A DNA stretch of 64,000 nt from the NCBI GenBank assembly GCA_035627955.1, contig DASPKU010000007.1, positions 248,001 to 312,000 of the forward strand. The letters run 5' to 3'. This stretch comes from Phycisphaerales bacterium (GTDB taxonomy: Bacteria; Planctomycetota; Phycisphaerae; Phycisphaerales; UBA1924). The notes under the pieces are model-generated. The model searched no databases. It was not told the origin of the DNA and saw nothing but the letters and a program-made list of their open reading frames with translations. The position numbers and the translations under genes were made by a program. Shown piece after piece: positions 34,397-43,207 of the stretch; position 1 is the first letter of the stretch, and each line of letters begins with the position of its first letter.

Positions 34397-34438
34397 CCTA
34401 TAGGTCCTATAGGACCTCTTGGACCTATAGGGCCTACC
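34397..34438. repeat. Dispersed repeat D copy
   Basis: TCCTATAGGTCCTATAGGAC followed by CTCTTGGACCTATAGGGCCT. Self-complementary units of about 10 bases, directly upstream of the cytochrome start. Confidence 0.6.
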
Positions 34439-34670
34439 GAAATGCCAATGCGCAACCTCCCCGCGAATGCGGAGCGGCCTCCAATACGAGCATCGGCCGA
34501 TGCCGGATTGCAGACAAGCCGGCCATTGCAGGAAAAACCAAAATCACCCGGATTCCCGGACCCGCTCGCCCTCTCGCCCTTCCCCCAACCTCCCCCCCAG
34601 CACTCAGTCATGTGAAGACAGGGAACTTGCGCGCCGCCCAAAGCGGATCGTCCCACGCCGCGGGATTCCC

Positions 34671-34699
34671 TTTTGAGGGGTTCACCCGCGTGGTATGGT
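34671..34699 (+). promoter_or_regulatory. Sigma-70-like promoter of the Cys-rich dockerin protein
   Basis: TTTTGA (34671-34676), a 17-base spacer and TATGGT (34694-34699). It precedes the GGGAGGT ribosome site and the ATG at 34752, giving a leader of about 45 bases. Confidence 0.45.
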
Positions 34700-34751
34700 G
34701 GGCAGGAGCACCAGGTTGGGGTCTGATTCTGACTGGCCGGGAGGTCCCTCG

Positions 34752-36641
34752 ATGAGCCACTGGACGCGTCGTTTGTCATTCGTACTGCTGTCCGCGCTCG
34801 GCGTGACCGCCCTCGCCCCCGTCGCGCACGCCCAGCTCGCCCGTGCCGAGCACCAGTACACCATCACTCTCGACCGAGTCGAGCAGATGCACGTCACCTC
34901 GCTCGGCCGCATCCTCGCCGGCGCCACGCCCCCCGCCACCCCCGCACCCGGCGGCTACCAGCCCCGCCTCTGCGACCAGATCGCCACGCACACCGGCGCC
35001 AGCTTCACCGGCGGCACCTACACGCTCCAGGGCGGCATGGGCGAAGGTGAGATGTTCGCCCAGACCTACACCGTCCCCGCCAATGAGTGGCCTATCAAGA
35101 TTGTCCGCACCGAGTGCATCTTCGGCACGCAGAACGCCAGCGTCGCCACCGTCACCGAGTGGAGCGTGCTGTTCTACCAAGGCGTGCCCAGCGCGACCAA
35201 CCCCCCGGTGGCCACCTTCTCCTCCGACGACGTCATCCTCCCCCACATCCGCATGAACCCGGGGACCAACGGCGTCAACGTGCAGTTCTCCATCGATCCC
35301 ACCGACCCCGAGCAGCTCTTCATCCAGAACAACGGCACTAACCAGTTCACCGTTGCCTACCGCATCGACAACCACAACAACCAGACCGCCAACCCCTGCT
35401 CCACCCCGCCCCCTTCCAACTCCAACGCCTTCATCGCCACCGACAACACCCAGAGCCCCGCCCCCTGCAACCAGTACCCCGAGCTCCAGCAGCCCACGCT
35501 CAACTGGCTCTTCGGTCTCAACTGCGGCGGCAGCGGCTGCCCCAGCAACGGCGGCTGGGCCCGCTTCTCCGCCCTCCAGGGCGACTTCCAGTTCGGCAGC
35601 TCCTGCTTCCCAGGCTGCCGGCCCCACGGCGACGTCGTCATGCGGGCCGTCTGGTCCGGCGTCAACTGCCAGCCTGGCGTCGGCGCCTGCTGCATGCCCG
35701 ACGGCCAGTGCGCCCAGATGACCGTCTCCGACTGCGGCACAGCCGGCGGCTCGTACGCCGGTGACGGCATCAGCTGCGCCAGCGCCAACTGCCCGCAGCC
35801 CCAAGGCGCCTGCTGCTTCAACACCGGCTTCTGCTCCGTCATCGGCCAGCAGGACTGCGTCGGCGCGGGCGGCACATTCGCCGGCGTCGGCACCCAGTGC
35901 GCCGGCCCCAACCAGAACCAGTGCCCCCTGGGCGCCTGCTGCCTCCAGGACGGCGCCTGCGCCACCGGCTTCACCCAGCAGACCTGCTCCGCACAGGGCG
36001 GCACCTTCCGCGGCACTGGCTCCAACTGTGACCAGCCCTGCCCCGCCCCCACCGGCGCCTGCTGCATGCCCAACGGCTTCTGCTTCCAGACGCAGCAGTC
36101 CAGCTGTTCGGGCGCGGGCGGCACCTTCTACGGCGCCGGCGTGCAGTGCCACAACGGCAATGCCTGCCCAACCGGCGCCTGCTGCCTCCCCGACGGCCAG
36201 TGCGTGAACGGCGTCTCCGCCGCCTCCTGTGCCAACCAGGGCGGCAACTACCAGGGCAATGGCACCAGCTGCGGCACCACCAACTGCCCCCAGCCCAACG
36301 GCGCCTGCTGCGCCCCCAATGGCTTCTGCTTCGTCACCTCCAACGCCACCTGCGCCGGCGCGGGCGGCTCCTGGAGCGGCCCCAACACCACCTGCGTAGA
36401 CAACAACGGCAACTCGCAGCCCGACGCCTGCGAGCAGACCTCCAACTGCGGCCCGCAGGACTTCAACGGCGACGGCGACTCGGGCACCGACCAGGACATC
36501 GAGGCCTTCTTCGCCTGCCTGGGCGGAACCTGCTGCGATACCTGCTACGCGGGCGGCGCCGACTTCAACGGCGACGGCGACACCGGCACCGACCAGGATA
36601 TCGAAGCCTTCTTCCGCGTCCTGGGCGGCAACCCCTGCTAG
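34752..36641 (+). CDS. Secreted Cys-rich repeat protein with dockerin tag
   Basis: A 629-residue exported protein of unknown function. The signal peptide ends APVAHAQ. Residues 30-310 form a non-repetitive beta-rich domain. Residues 310-570 hold six copies of a roughly 40-residue unit GACCxxxGxCxxxxxxxCxxxGGxY/FxGxGxxC. Each unit has about six cysteines, so it is probably a disulfide-stabilised mini-domain. The tag repeats are DFNGDGDSGTDQDIEAFF and DFNGDGDTGTDQDIEAFF. The ATG at 34752 has an excellent GGGAGGT site. Binding or adhesion is the natural guess; no enzyme motif is seen. Confidence 0.82.
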   Translation: MSHWTRRLSFVLLSALGVTALAPVAHAQLARAEHQYTITLDRVEQMHVTSLGRILAGATPPATPAPGGYQPRLCDQIATHTGASFTGGTYTLQGGMGEGEMFAQTYTVPANEWPIKIVRTECIFGTQNASVATVTEWSVLFYQGVPSATNPPVATFSSDDVILPHIRMNPGTNGVNVQFSIDPTDPEQLFIQNNGTNQFTVAYRIDNHNNQTANPCSTPPPSNSNAFIATDNTQSPAPCNQYPELQQPTLNWLFGLNCGGSGCPSNGGWARFSALQGDFQFGSSCFPGCRPHGDVVMRAVWSGVNCQPGVGACCMPDGQCAQMTVSDCGTAGGSYAGDGISCASANCPQPQGACCFNTGFCSVIGQQDCVGAGGTFAGVGTQCAGPNQNQCPLGACCLQDGACATGFTQQTCSAQGGTFRGTGSNCDQPCPAPTGACCMPNGFCFQTQQSSCSGAGGTFYGAGVQCHNGNACPTGACCLPDGQCVNGVSAASCANQGGNYQGNGTSCGTTNCPQPNGACCAPNGFCFVTSNATCAGAGGSWSGPNTTCVDNNGNSQPDACEQTSNCGPQDFNGDGDSGTDQDIEAFFACLGGTCCDTCYAGGADFNGDGDTGTDQDIEAFFRVLGGNPC

Positions 36642-36650
36642 ACCGCCGCA

Positions 36651-36704
36651 AGCAGGAACCGCGACCGTCAGGGAGCGATACGGCCGCGCTCGGCGGCCGT
36701 GCTC
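36651..36704 (+). repeat. Dispersed repeat A, left-half copy
   Basis: Begins AGGAACCGCGACCGTCAGGG nine bases after the dockerin gene stop, followed by the ACGGCCGCG/CGGCCGT hairpin. Confidence 0.65.
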
Positions 36705-36834
36705 GGCGAAGGGCCCCGGAACCACCCGCTCCCAGGGGCGTACAGGCGTTCTTCCCGGGGAACTCTCCCCTGATGTGGTACGTTGTTCAGCACGTCCGTT
36801 CACGTTCCCGTCCTGCAAGCAAGGGGTATTGAGA

Positions 36835-39800
36835 ATGGGGTTCGATTCCGTCCGCCGTGCCTTCACGCGCCCGCTGTGGTCCCCCGTCGTGGCCCTCGCC
36901 ATCGCCGGCCTGCCGCTGGCCCTGCCCACGCAGGAAGCCGCCGCCCAGGTCGCCCCCACCCCCGAGCAGGCCGGCCTGCCCTTCTTTGACTACCGCCTCG
37001 ACGCCGACGAGCTCCCCACCGCCCGCGTCCTCGAATCCCTCAAGCAGGCCCGCGGCAACAACCTCGCCGCCGACGCCCGCGCCGCCGAGGTCCTCCGCCT
37101 CGAGGGCTTCATCCCCCTCCTCACCATCGACAACGACACCGTCTACGGCACCCCCAAGTACATCCGCTCCACCGCCACCTTCCTCACCGGCGAGTCAAAG
37201 CTCTCCGGCCCAGAGGTCGCCGCCAAGTTCGTCGCCGACCACCCCGCGCTCTTTGAGATCTCGCGCGACGAACTCGCCAAGGCCCGCGTCTCCCGCGACT
37301 ACCGCACCCAGCACAACGGCGTCCGCCACCTCACCTTCACTCAGCAGATCAACGGCGTCGACCTCTTCCAGGCCGAGCTCCGCGCCAACGTCATGCCCGA
37401 CGGCCGCCTGATCAACATCGGCTCCACCATGCTCCCGCGCCCCGCCGCGGACTTCGCGGTGAAGGCCCCCACCCTCACCGACGCCCAGGCCATCGACGCC
37501 GCCGCCCGCCACGCCGGCGTCCCCCTCACCACACCCTGCACGCCGCGCACCGACGCCCAGGGGCCCAACCAGAAGCGCCTCTGGAACAACTCCCCCGACC
37601 TACGCCCCGACGAGCCCGTCACCACCGAGCTGCTCTACTTCGCCGCCACGCGTGACGACATCCGCACGGCGTGGAAGGTGGTGATCCCGGTCAAGGGCAT
37701 CGGCCACACCTACGACGTCATTGTCGATGCCAACACCGGCGAGCTGCTGTGGCGGCACGACTGGCTCTGCTTCGCGACCACCCAGCCCATCACCTTCCGC
37801 ATCTACACCAGCGACTCGCCCGCCCCCGGCTCACCCGGCACGCCCACGCCCGACGGCTTCCAGTTCCCCTTCGTGGAGAGCCAGCTCGTCACCGTCACCC
37901 CCGCGATGATGCAGACCTACTCCCCCAACGGCTGGATCAACGACGGGGGGATGGAGACCATCGGCAACAACGCCGCCGCGCACCTGGACCGCGACGGCTC
38001 GCCCAACGTCGCCGACTCGCCCCGTCCCAACGGCGGCCCCGGCCGCGTCTTTGACTTCACCTACGACGTCAACCTGGAGCCCACCTCCAGTGTCACGCAG
38101 CAGCACGCGGCCGTGACGCAGCTCTTCTACTGGGCCAACTGGTACCACGACCAGCTCTACGCCCTGGGCTTTGACGAGGCTGCGGGCAACTTCCAGACCA
38201 TCAACTTCAGCGGGATGGGCGTGGGCAACGACGCCGTCATCTGCGACGCCCAGGACGGCAGCGGCACCAACAACGCCAACTTCAGCAACACCCCCACCGA
38301 CGGCGGCACCGGCCGCTGCCAGATGTACATCTTCACCGGCCCCACCCCCGACCGCGACGGCGACCTCGACGGCGACATCGTCTTCCACGAGCTCACCCAC
38401 GGCACGTCCATCCGCCTGCACGGCGGCCTCACCGGCACCCAGCCGCAGAGCATGGGCGAGGGCTGGGGCGACTTCCTGGGCCTCTCCCTCAACTCCCACC
38501 CCACCGACGACGTCGACGCCGTCTACGCCATGGGCGCGTACGCCACCCGCCAGTTCTTCAGCGCCAGCTACGAGACCAACTACTACTACGGCATCCGCCG
38601 CTACCCCTACAGCACCAGCTTTCAGAAGAACCCGCTCACCTACATCCACATCAACAGCGTGGCCACGCTCCCCTCCGACGTCCCTCGCAACACAGGCATT
38701 CCCAACACGCCCAACCAGGTCCACAACGCCGGCGAGGTGTGGTGCAACGCCCTCGTCGAAGGCCGCGCCGCGATGATCCGCCACCACGGCTTCGCCGGCA
38801 ATCAGCGCATGCTCCTCAACGTCGTTGACGGCATGAAGAACGGCGCCGCCAACCCCAACTTCCTCCAGGCACGCGACGCCGTTATCCAGTCCAACATGGT
38901 CAACCATGGCGGGGCCGACCGCTCCCGCCTGTGGCAGGCCTTCGCCCGCCGCGGCATGGGCGTCTCCGCTCAGTCGCCCAACGGCGCTTCCACCACCGGC
39001 ATCGTTCAGGCGTTCGACACCCCCCAGTTCGTCACCTTCAGCTTCCCCGCCGGTGACCCGCCCACGCAGCTGCAGCCGGGCATCCCCACCACCGTCCGCA
39101 TCGACATGGCGCCCACCGACCTCGAGCTCACCCCCAACACCCAGGTCATGCGCATCTCTGTCAACGCGGCCCCCTACCAGGCCCTGCCCATGACCCTCGT
39201 CTCCGGCAACACCTTCGAGGGCGTCATCCCCGGGCAGCCTTGCGGCGCCAACGTCGCCTTCTACTTCGAGACCGGCACCAGCGCCGGCGACCGCACCTAC
39301 CCCACCAACGCCCCCGCCACCCGCTTCAACGCCGCGGTCTTCAGCCAGGAGAACACGCTGCTCTCCGAGGGCTTCGAGGCCGGCACCGCCGGCTGGACCA
39401 GCACCATGGTCCGCACCCCCGGCACCACCCAGCCCCTCACCGGCCAGTGGGAGCGCACCACCGCCCCGATTGCCACCGCCGCCGCGCCCGGAGCGGCCCA
39501 CGCCGGAACCGCCCTGTGGGTCACGCAGAACGGGCTCGCGGGCGGGGCGGTCGGCGCCGCCGACGTCGACGCGGGCACCACCACGCTCACCAGCCCCGTG
39601 ATGGACTTCTCCACCGCCGCCGACGCCATCGTCTCGTACTGGCGCTGGTTCAGCAACAACCAGGGCGTCGTCGATGACGCCATGACCGTCGAAGTCTCCA
39701 ACAACGGCGGCACGAACTGGGTCGTGGCCGAGACCCTCAGCGGCAACCGCGCCGCCGGCTGGAACCAGGCCTCCTGGACGCTCGGCTCCGTCGGCCTCGC

Positions 39801-40113
39801 GCCCACCTCTCAGGTCCGCCTCCGCTTCATCGTCCCCGACACGGGCTCCGCGTCGGTTGTCGAGGCCGCGCTCGACGACATCCTCATCACCTCCCGCACC
39901 TGCAACAGCACCGGCGGCTGCGGCCCGCAGGACTTCAACGGCGACGGCGACAGCGGCACCGACCAGGACATCGAGGCCTTCTTCGCCTGCCTGGGCGGCT
40001 CCTGCTGCCCCGCCTGCTGGCCCGGCGGCGCCGACTTCAACGGCGACGGCGACACCGGTACCGACCAGGACATCGAAGCCTTCTTCCGCGTCCTGGGCGG
40101 CAACCCCTGCTGA
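36835..40113 (+). CDS. Secreted M36 (fungalysin) metallopeptidase with dockerin tag
   Basis: A 1092-residue exported zinc protease. The signal peptide ends EAAAQVAP. An FTP/PepSY-type propeptide follows (about residues 30-320, with FTQQINGVDLFQAELRANV). The catalytic domain has HELTH at residues 518-522 and the third ligand Glu in GEGWGDFLGLSL (about 542), matching fungalysins. A MAM/jelly-roll-type domain (EGFEAGTAGWTSTMV to LDDILIT) precedes the dockerin tag and resembles the one in the metzincin. Start ATG 36835 after AAGGGGT. Probably secreted as a zymogen and self-processed. Confidence 0.93.
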   Translation: MGFDSVRRAFTRPLWSPVVALAIAGLPLALPTQEAAAQVAPTPEQAGLPFFDYRLDADELPTARVLESLKQARGNNLAADARAAEVLRLEGFIPLLTIDNDTVYGTPKYIRSTATFLTGESKLSGPEVAAKFVADHPALFEISRDELAKARVSRDYRTQHNGVRHLTFTQQINGVDLFQAELRANVMPDGRLINIGSTMLPRPAADFAVKAPTLTDAQAIDAAARHAGVPLTTPCTPRTDAQGPNQKRLWNNSPDLRPDEPVTTELLYFAATRDDIRTAWKVVIPVKGIGHTYDVIVDANTGELLWRHDWLCFATTQPITFRIYTSDSPAPGSPGTPTPDGFQFPFVESQLVTVTPAMMQTYSPNGWINDGGMETIGNNAAAHLDRDGSPNVADSPRPNGGPGRVFDFTYDVNLEPTSSVTQQHAAVTQLFYWANWYHDQLYALGFDEAAGNFQTINFSGMGVGNDAVICDAQDGSGTNNANFSNTPTDGGTGRCQMYIFTGPTPDRDGDLDGDIVFHELTHGTSIRLHGGLTGTQPQSMGEGWGDFLGLSLNSHPTDDVDAVYAMGAYATRQFFSASYETNYYYGIRRYPYSTSFQKNPLTYIHINSVATLPSDVPRNTGIPNTPNQVHNAGEVWCNALVEGRAAMIRHHGFAGNQRMLLNVVDGMKNGAANPNFLQARDAVIQSNMVNHGGADRSRLWQAFARRGMGVSAQSPNGASTTGIVQAFDTPQFVTFSFPAGDPPTQLQPGIPTTVRIDMAPTDLELTPNTQVMRISVNAAPYQALPMTLVSGNTFEGVIPGQPCGANVAFYFETGTSAGDRTYPTNAPATRFNAAVFSQENTLLSEGFEAGTAGWTSTMVRTPGTTQPLTGQWERTTAPIATAAAPGAAHAGTALWVTQNGLAGGAVGAADVDAGTTTLTSPVMDFSTAADAIVSYWRWFSNNQGVVDDAMTVEVSNNGGTNWVVAETLSGNRAAGWNQASWTLGSVGLAPTSQVRLRFIVPDTGSASVVEAALDDILITSRTCNSTGGCGPQDFNGDGDSGTDQDIEAFFACLGGSCCPACWPGGADFNGDGDTGTDQDIEAFFRVLGGNPC

Positions 40114-40120
40114 CTCTCGG

Positions 40121-40172
40121 GTGGAGCACTCGCTCCGCGAGTGCTGACGGCCGCGCCTCGCGGCCCTACCCA
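40121..40172 (+). repeat. Repeat A-like fragment after the fungalysin gene
   Basis: A hairpin AGCACTCGC/GCGAGTGCT, then ACGGCCGCGCCTCGCGGCC, the core seen in repeat A copies at 36685 and 58869. Confidence 0.5.
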
Positions 40173-40188
40173 AATCCCTAGCCCCACC

Positions 40189-40215
40189 AAAGACCCGCCC
40201 CACGGCGGGTCTTTT
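40189..40215. terminator. Bidirectional intrinsic terminator
   Basis: An 11-bp perfect stem AAAGACCCGCC/GGCGGGTCTTT with loop CCAC, flanked by T on the plus side and A on the other. It serves the fungalysin gene and the convergent OGT-like gene, whose stop abuts it. Confidence 0.9.
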
Positions 40216-41972
40216 CACTCCCCCACCATCTCCACCACCGCACGCTCGAACCGGCGCGCGAACCCGGGCCCATCCATCAGCGGCGAACGCTCCACCATAC
40301 CCCGCAGCCCGCCCCGGAGCGTCCGCAGCCGCGCGCCATCCCCCGCCAGCCCCGCCGCGATGTCGACGAACTCCGCCTCGCTCCGCGCCACCAGCTCTGG
40401 CAACCCCACGTTCGTCAGCAGCGACACGCCCACCCGCGAGGCGTGCCGGTCACCCGCGAGCGTCACCACCGGCACCCCCATCCACAGCGCTTCGCACGTG
40501 GTCGTCGTGCCGTGGTAGGGGTATGTGTCGAGCGCGATGTCCACCTGCCCGTACACCGCCAGGTGCCCGGCCGTCTCCTGCACCGGGCCCAGGAACTCCA
40601 CCCGCGCGCCCTCCACACCCTGCGCCTCGAACCGTCCGCGCACGTGCTCGCGCATGGCCGGCTCGTCGAACCCGTGGCTCTTGAGCAGCAGCCTCGCCCC
40701 CGGCACCCGCTTGAGCACGCCGCTCCACAGCCGCACCGTCGAGTCGCTGATCTTCTTCACCGTGTTGAACGACCCGAACGTCACCGTTCCCCTCGAGACG
40801 CACGCCCCCTCGCCCACCGCGGGCGAACCCGTCGGCGGGCTGAAGCACAGGAAGCAGGGGTCCAGCCGCACCAGTTTCTCGGTCGCCATCCACTCGCTGC
40901 CCACCGGATCGGTGAGCGAGTCCACCAGCCGGAACTGCATCCCGGCGATGCCCGTTGTGTTCGGGTACCCCAGGTACGACGCGTGCTTCACCGCGACCCG
41001 CCGGTGCACCACCGGCAGGATGCCGCCCTTGGTGTGCCCCGCCAGTTCGATCAGCAGGTCCAGCCCATCAGCACGGATGGCGGCGACCACCCCGTCCAGC
41101 GAGCTCGCCGGCACGTCGCGCCAGTGCTCGGGCAAGCCCCGCAGCACGCCGGTCATCGCGTCCCCGCTCTTCTGCGTGCTGTACGCGAACAGCTCGATCT
41201 TGGACCGGTCCACGTGCTCCAGCAGCGCCCGCGCGAAGAACGCCACGGAGTGCTCCCGCAGGTCCGGCGAAAGCACCCCCACCCGCACCCGCCGCCCGCC
41301 CCTCGCTCCCGCCGCCGGCCCGCCCGCCACTCCGCCGCTTGGCGCCGGGTAGTGCCGCGTCAGCACCTTCCCGTACCGCCGGTGCGCCTCCAGAACCTGC
41401 TCGGCGCTCAGCGTGTCCACATAGTTGGACAGGAACGCCGCCGTCCCCAGCAGCCGCAGGTCCGTGGGGAGGCGCATGATCGCGCCCTCCAGCAGCCCCA
41501 CCGCCTCCGCGTTCTGCCCGGTGGCGTGCAGGGCCAGCGCAAGGTTGTACAGCAGCTCCACGTTCCCCGGGAACTTCGCCAGCGCCTCCCGCCCCCGCCG
41601 CACCGCCTCCATGAAGCGCCCGAAGTGCGTCGCGATCTCCCCCTCCAATGAGCACAGCTCGGCCCACTGCGGCGCGAGCCCCTTCGCCCCGTCCACCACC
41701 GCCAGCGCCTCCTCCACCGTCCCCTTGTACATCAGCGTGCGCGCCAGGTTCGCCCGCATGGGCGCCGAGTCCGGCCGCAGCGACACCGCCCGCCGCGCCT
41801 CCGCCACCGCCTGCTCGAACGCACCCTCTCCCAGCAGCAGGTACGCGTGCAGGCTCGCCACGTCCGCATCCTGCGCATGCCCCTGCGCCAACGCCGCGCA
41901 CGCCCGCAGCGCACCCGCTCGATCCCCCGCTTGCAGCAGCGCCCTCACCGGCCCGGTCAGCACATCACTCAC
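40215..41972 (-). CDS. TPR-containing O-GlcNAc-transferase-like protein (GT41)
   Basis: A 585-residue protein. Residues 1-200 are TPR-like helices (AEARRAVSLRPDSAPMRANL, NVELLYNLALALHATGQNAE). The C-terminal two-thirds is SPINDLY/OGT catalytic sequence: VGVLSPDLREHSVAFFARAL, LLIELAGHTKGGILPVV, ASYLGYPNTTGIAGM, TFGSFNTVKKISDSTVRLW, DIALDTYPYHGTTTTCEALW and VVTLAGDRHASRVGVSLL. UDP-sugar binding by the GT-B fold is expected. Bacterial homologues glycosylate proteins or glycans. It overlaps the upstream membrane gene by four bases (ATGA), so they form one transcript. Confidence 0.93.
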   Translation of the reverse strand: MSDVLTGPVRALLQAGDRAGALRACAALAQGHAQDADVASLHAYLLLGEGAFEQAVAEARRAVSLRPDSAPMRANLARTLMYKGTVEEALAVVDGAKGLAPQWAELCSLEGEIATHFGRFMEAVRRGREALAKFPGNVELLYNLALALHATGQNAEAVGLLEGAIMRLPTDLRLLGTAAFLSNYVDTLSAEQVLEAHRRYGKVLTRHYPAPSGGVAGGPAAGARGGRRVRVGVLSPDLREHSVAFFARALLEHVDRSKIELFAYSTQKSGDAMTGVLRGLPEHWRDVPASSLDGVVAAIRADGLDLLIELAGHTKGGILPVVHRRVAVKHASYLGYPNTTGIAGMQFRLVDSLTDPVGSEWMATEKLVRLDPCFLCFSPPTGSPAVGEGACVSRGTVTFGSFNTVKKISDSTVRLWSGVLKRVPGARLLLKSHGFDEPAMREHVRGRFEAQGVEGARVEFLGPVQETAGHLAVYGQVDIALDTYPYHGTTTTCEALWMGVPVVTLAGDRHASRVGVSLLTNVGLPELVARSEAEFVDIAAGLAGDGARLRTLRGGLRGMVERSPLMDGPGFARRFERAVVEMVGE

Positions 41973-43090
41973 GGCTCTCTCTCCGCCACATCGAACACCA
42001 CCGCCCGGTGCTGCCCCTCTTGAAGGTCAAGCACGTCATACTTCCGCGCCCGCAGATCCGGCCCTACGAACGCCTGGTCGATCGCCACCACCGGCCACTC
42101 CCGCGGGTACGTCGCCGAGATCCCCCGCCCCGCCTGATCAAACGCGTTCGCCATGCTCCCCACGATCTCACTGAGCGACGCCGAGCCCCGCGGCGTATTG
42201 AAGTCCCCCACGATCACGTCCGGCGAAGGGAACCCGTGCTCCAGCGACACCGGCCGGTCCATCCCGTCCCCCGCCCGCTCGAACGCCGGCCCCTCGAACT
42301 CCGCCAGCCGCTTGGCGCCCTGCCGCATCACTACCCACCGCGACAGGTTGAAGTCGCTCGGCAGGTCCAGCGCCCACACCACCGTCGTCCGCCCCAGCGC
42401 CCCGCGCGTGTCCAGCTCCACGAACACCGCCTGCCCCTCGTCCTGCACCACGTACCCCCCGCCCCGCCAGATGAACGCCCGCGCCTTCGCCCCCTGGATC
42501 CCCAGCCCCGTTCCCGCCCACCGCAACACCGGGTACCGCGACACCACCGTGAACCGCTCATACCGCACGGCGTACGTCGCCCCGCCCTCCACGCTCATCG
42601 CGCCCCGCACCGCTCCCCAGTTCACCGTCCCCGGCGCGTTCGCCACCACCAGCACCGCCGGCCCCACCGCGCCGACGTGGTCCGCCAGGTACTCCGTCTG
42701 CGAGGGGTTCCAGTACATGAACCGCACCGCCGCACCGCCCGGATTCGTTCCGACGCGCGGCAGGTACCGCTGCACGTGGTACTCCGCCACGCACACCCAC
42801 GCGAGGACGCCCACCCACAACCCCCACGCCAGCCTCCGCGCCCGCGCCGCCGGTGGGCGCGACCCCAGCGAGTCCGCTCCTGCCAAGCCCCGCGCCTTCC
42901 GCGCCAGCCCCGAAGACACCAGCAGCAGCACCGCCGCACCCATCAGCACCGCCGGCGACGGCACCCAGAACAGGTACTGCGACCACTCCAGCTCATCGCT
43001 CCACCACCGCCCAAAGCACCACGCCCCCAGCACCAGCAAGGCGCCAAGAGTCATCATCCACGACAGCGTCCGCACGATCGGGTGGCCCAC
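41969..43090 (-). CDS. Membrane-anchored endonuclease/exonuclease/phosphatase family protein
   Basis: A 373-residue protein. Three N-terminal hydrophobic helices (about residues 10-100) anchor an EEP domain. EEP motifs: VRFMYWNPSQTEYL, VVWALDLPSDFNLSRW, DVIVGDFNTPRGSASL and the final VVAIDQAFVG where SDH usually stands. The Glu and final His are not conserved, so activity is uncertain. It starts at ATG 43090 and is translationally coupled to the OGT-like gene by a four-base overlap. Confidence 0.82.
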   Translation of the reverse strand: MGHPIVRTLSWMMTLGALLVLGAWCFGRWWSDELEWSQYLFWVPSPAVLMGAAVLLLVSSGLARKARGLAGADSLGSRPPAARARRLAWGLWVGVLAWVCVAEYHVQRYLPRVGTNPGGAAVRFMYWNPSQTEYLADHVGAVGPAVLVVANAPGTVNWGAVRGAMSVEGGATYAVRYERFTVVSRYPVLRWAGTGLGIQGAKARAFIWRGGGYVVQDEGQAVFVELDTRGALGRTTVVWALDLPSDFNLSRWVVMRQGAKRLAEFEGPAFERAGDGMDRPVSLEHGFPSPDVIVGDFNTPRGSASLSEIVGSMANAFDQAGRGISATYPREWPVVAIDQAFVGPDLRARKYDVLDLQEGQHRAVVFDVAEREP

Positions 43091-43207
43091 GCCCCGAGTT
43101 TATGGGGCTCCCCGGTGGCCCCGGTCTCCCGACCGGGGTTCTTTCTCATCACGCACCGATCCTCAAAGGTTGATCCGCCCCCACTCTGAGCGAACATTCA
43201 CCACAGC

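Larger units (their letters stand above)
34388..34751. other. Divergent intergenic region between two dockerin genes
   Basis: About 364 bases. The left end carries repeat D. The right end carries a promoter candidate at 34671-34699 and GGGAGGT before the plus-strand gene. The middle shows no gene. Confidence 0.55.

Noticed and set aside
41969-43090. Membrane EEP protein as an active nuclease
   Set aside because: The usual catalytic Glu and the terminal SDH motif are not clearly present; kept only as a family assignment.
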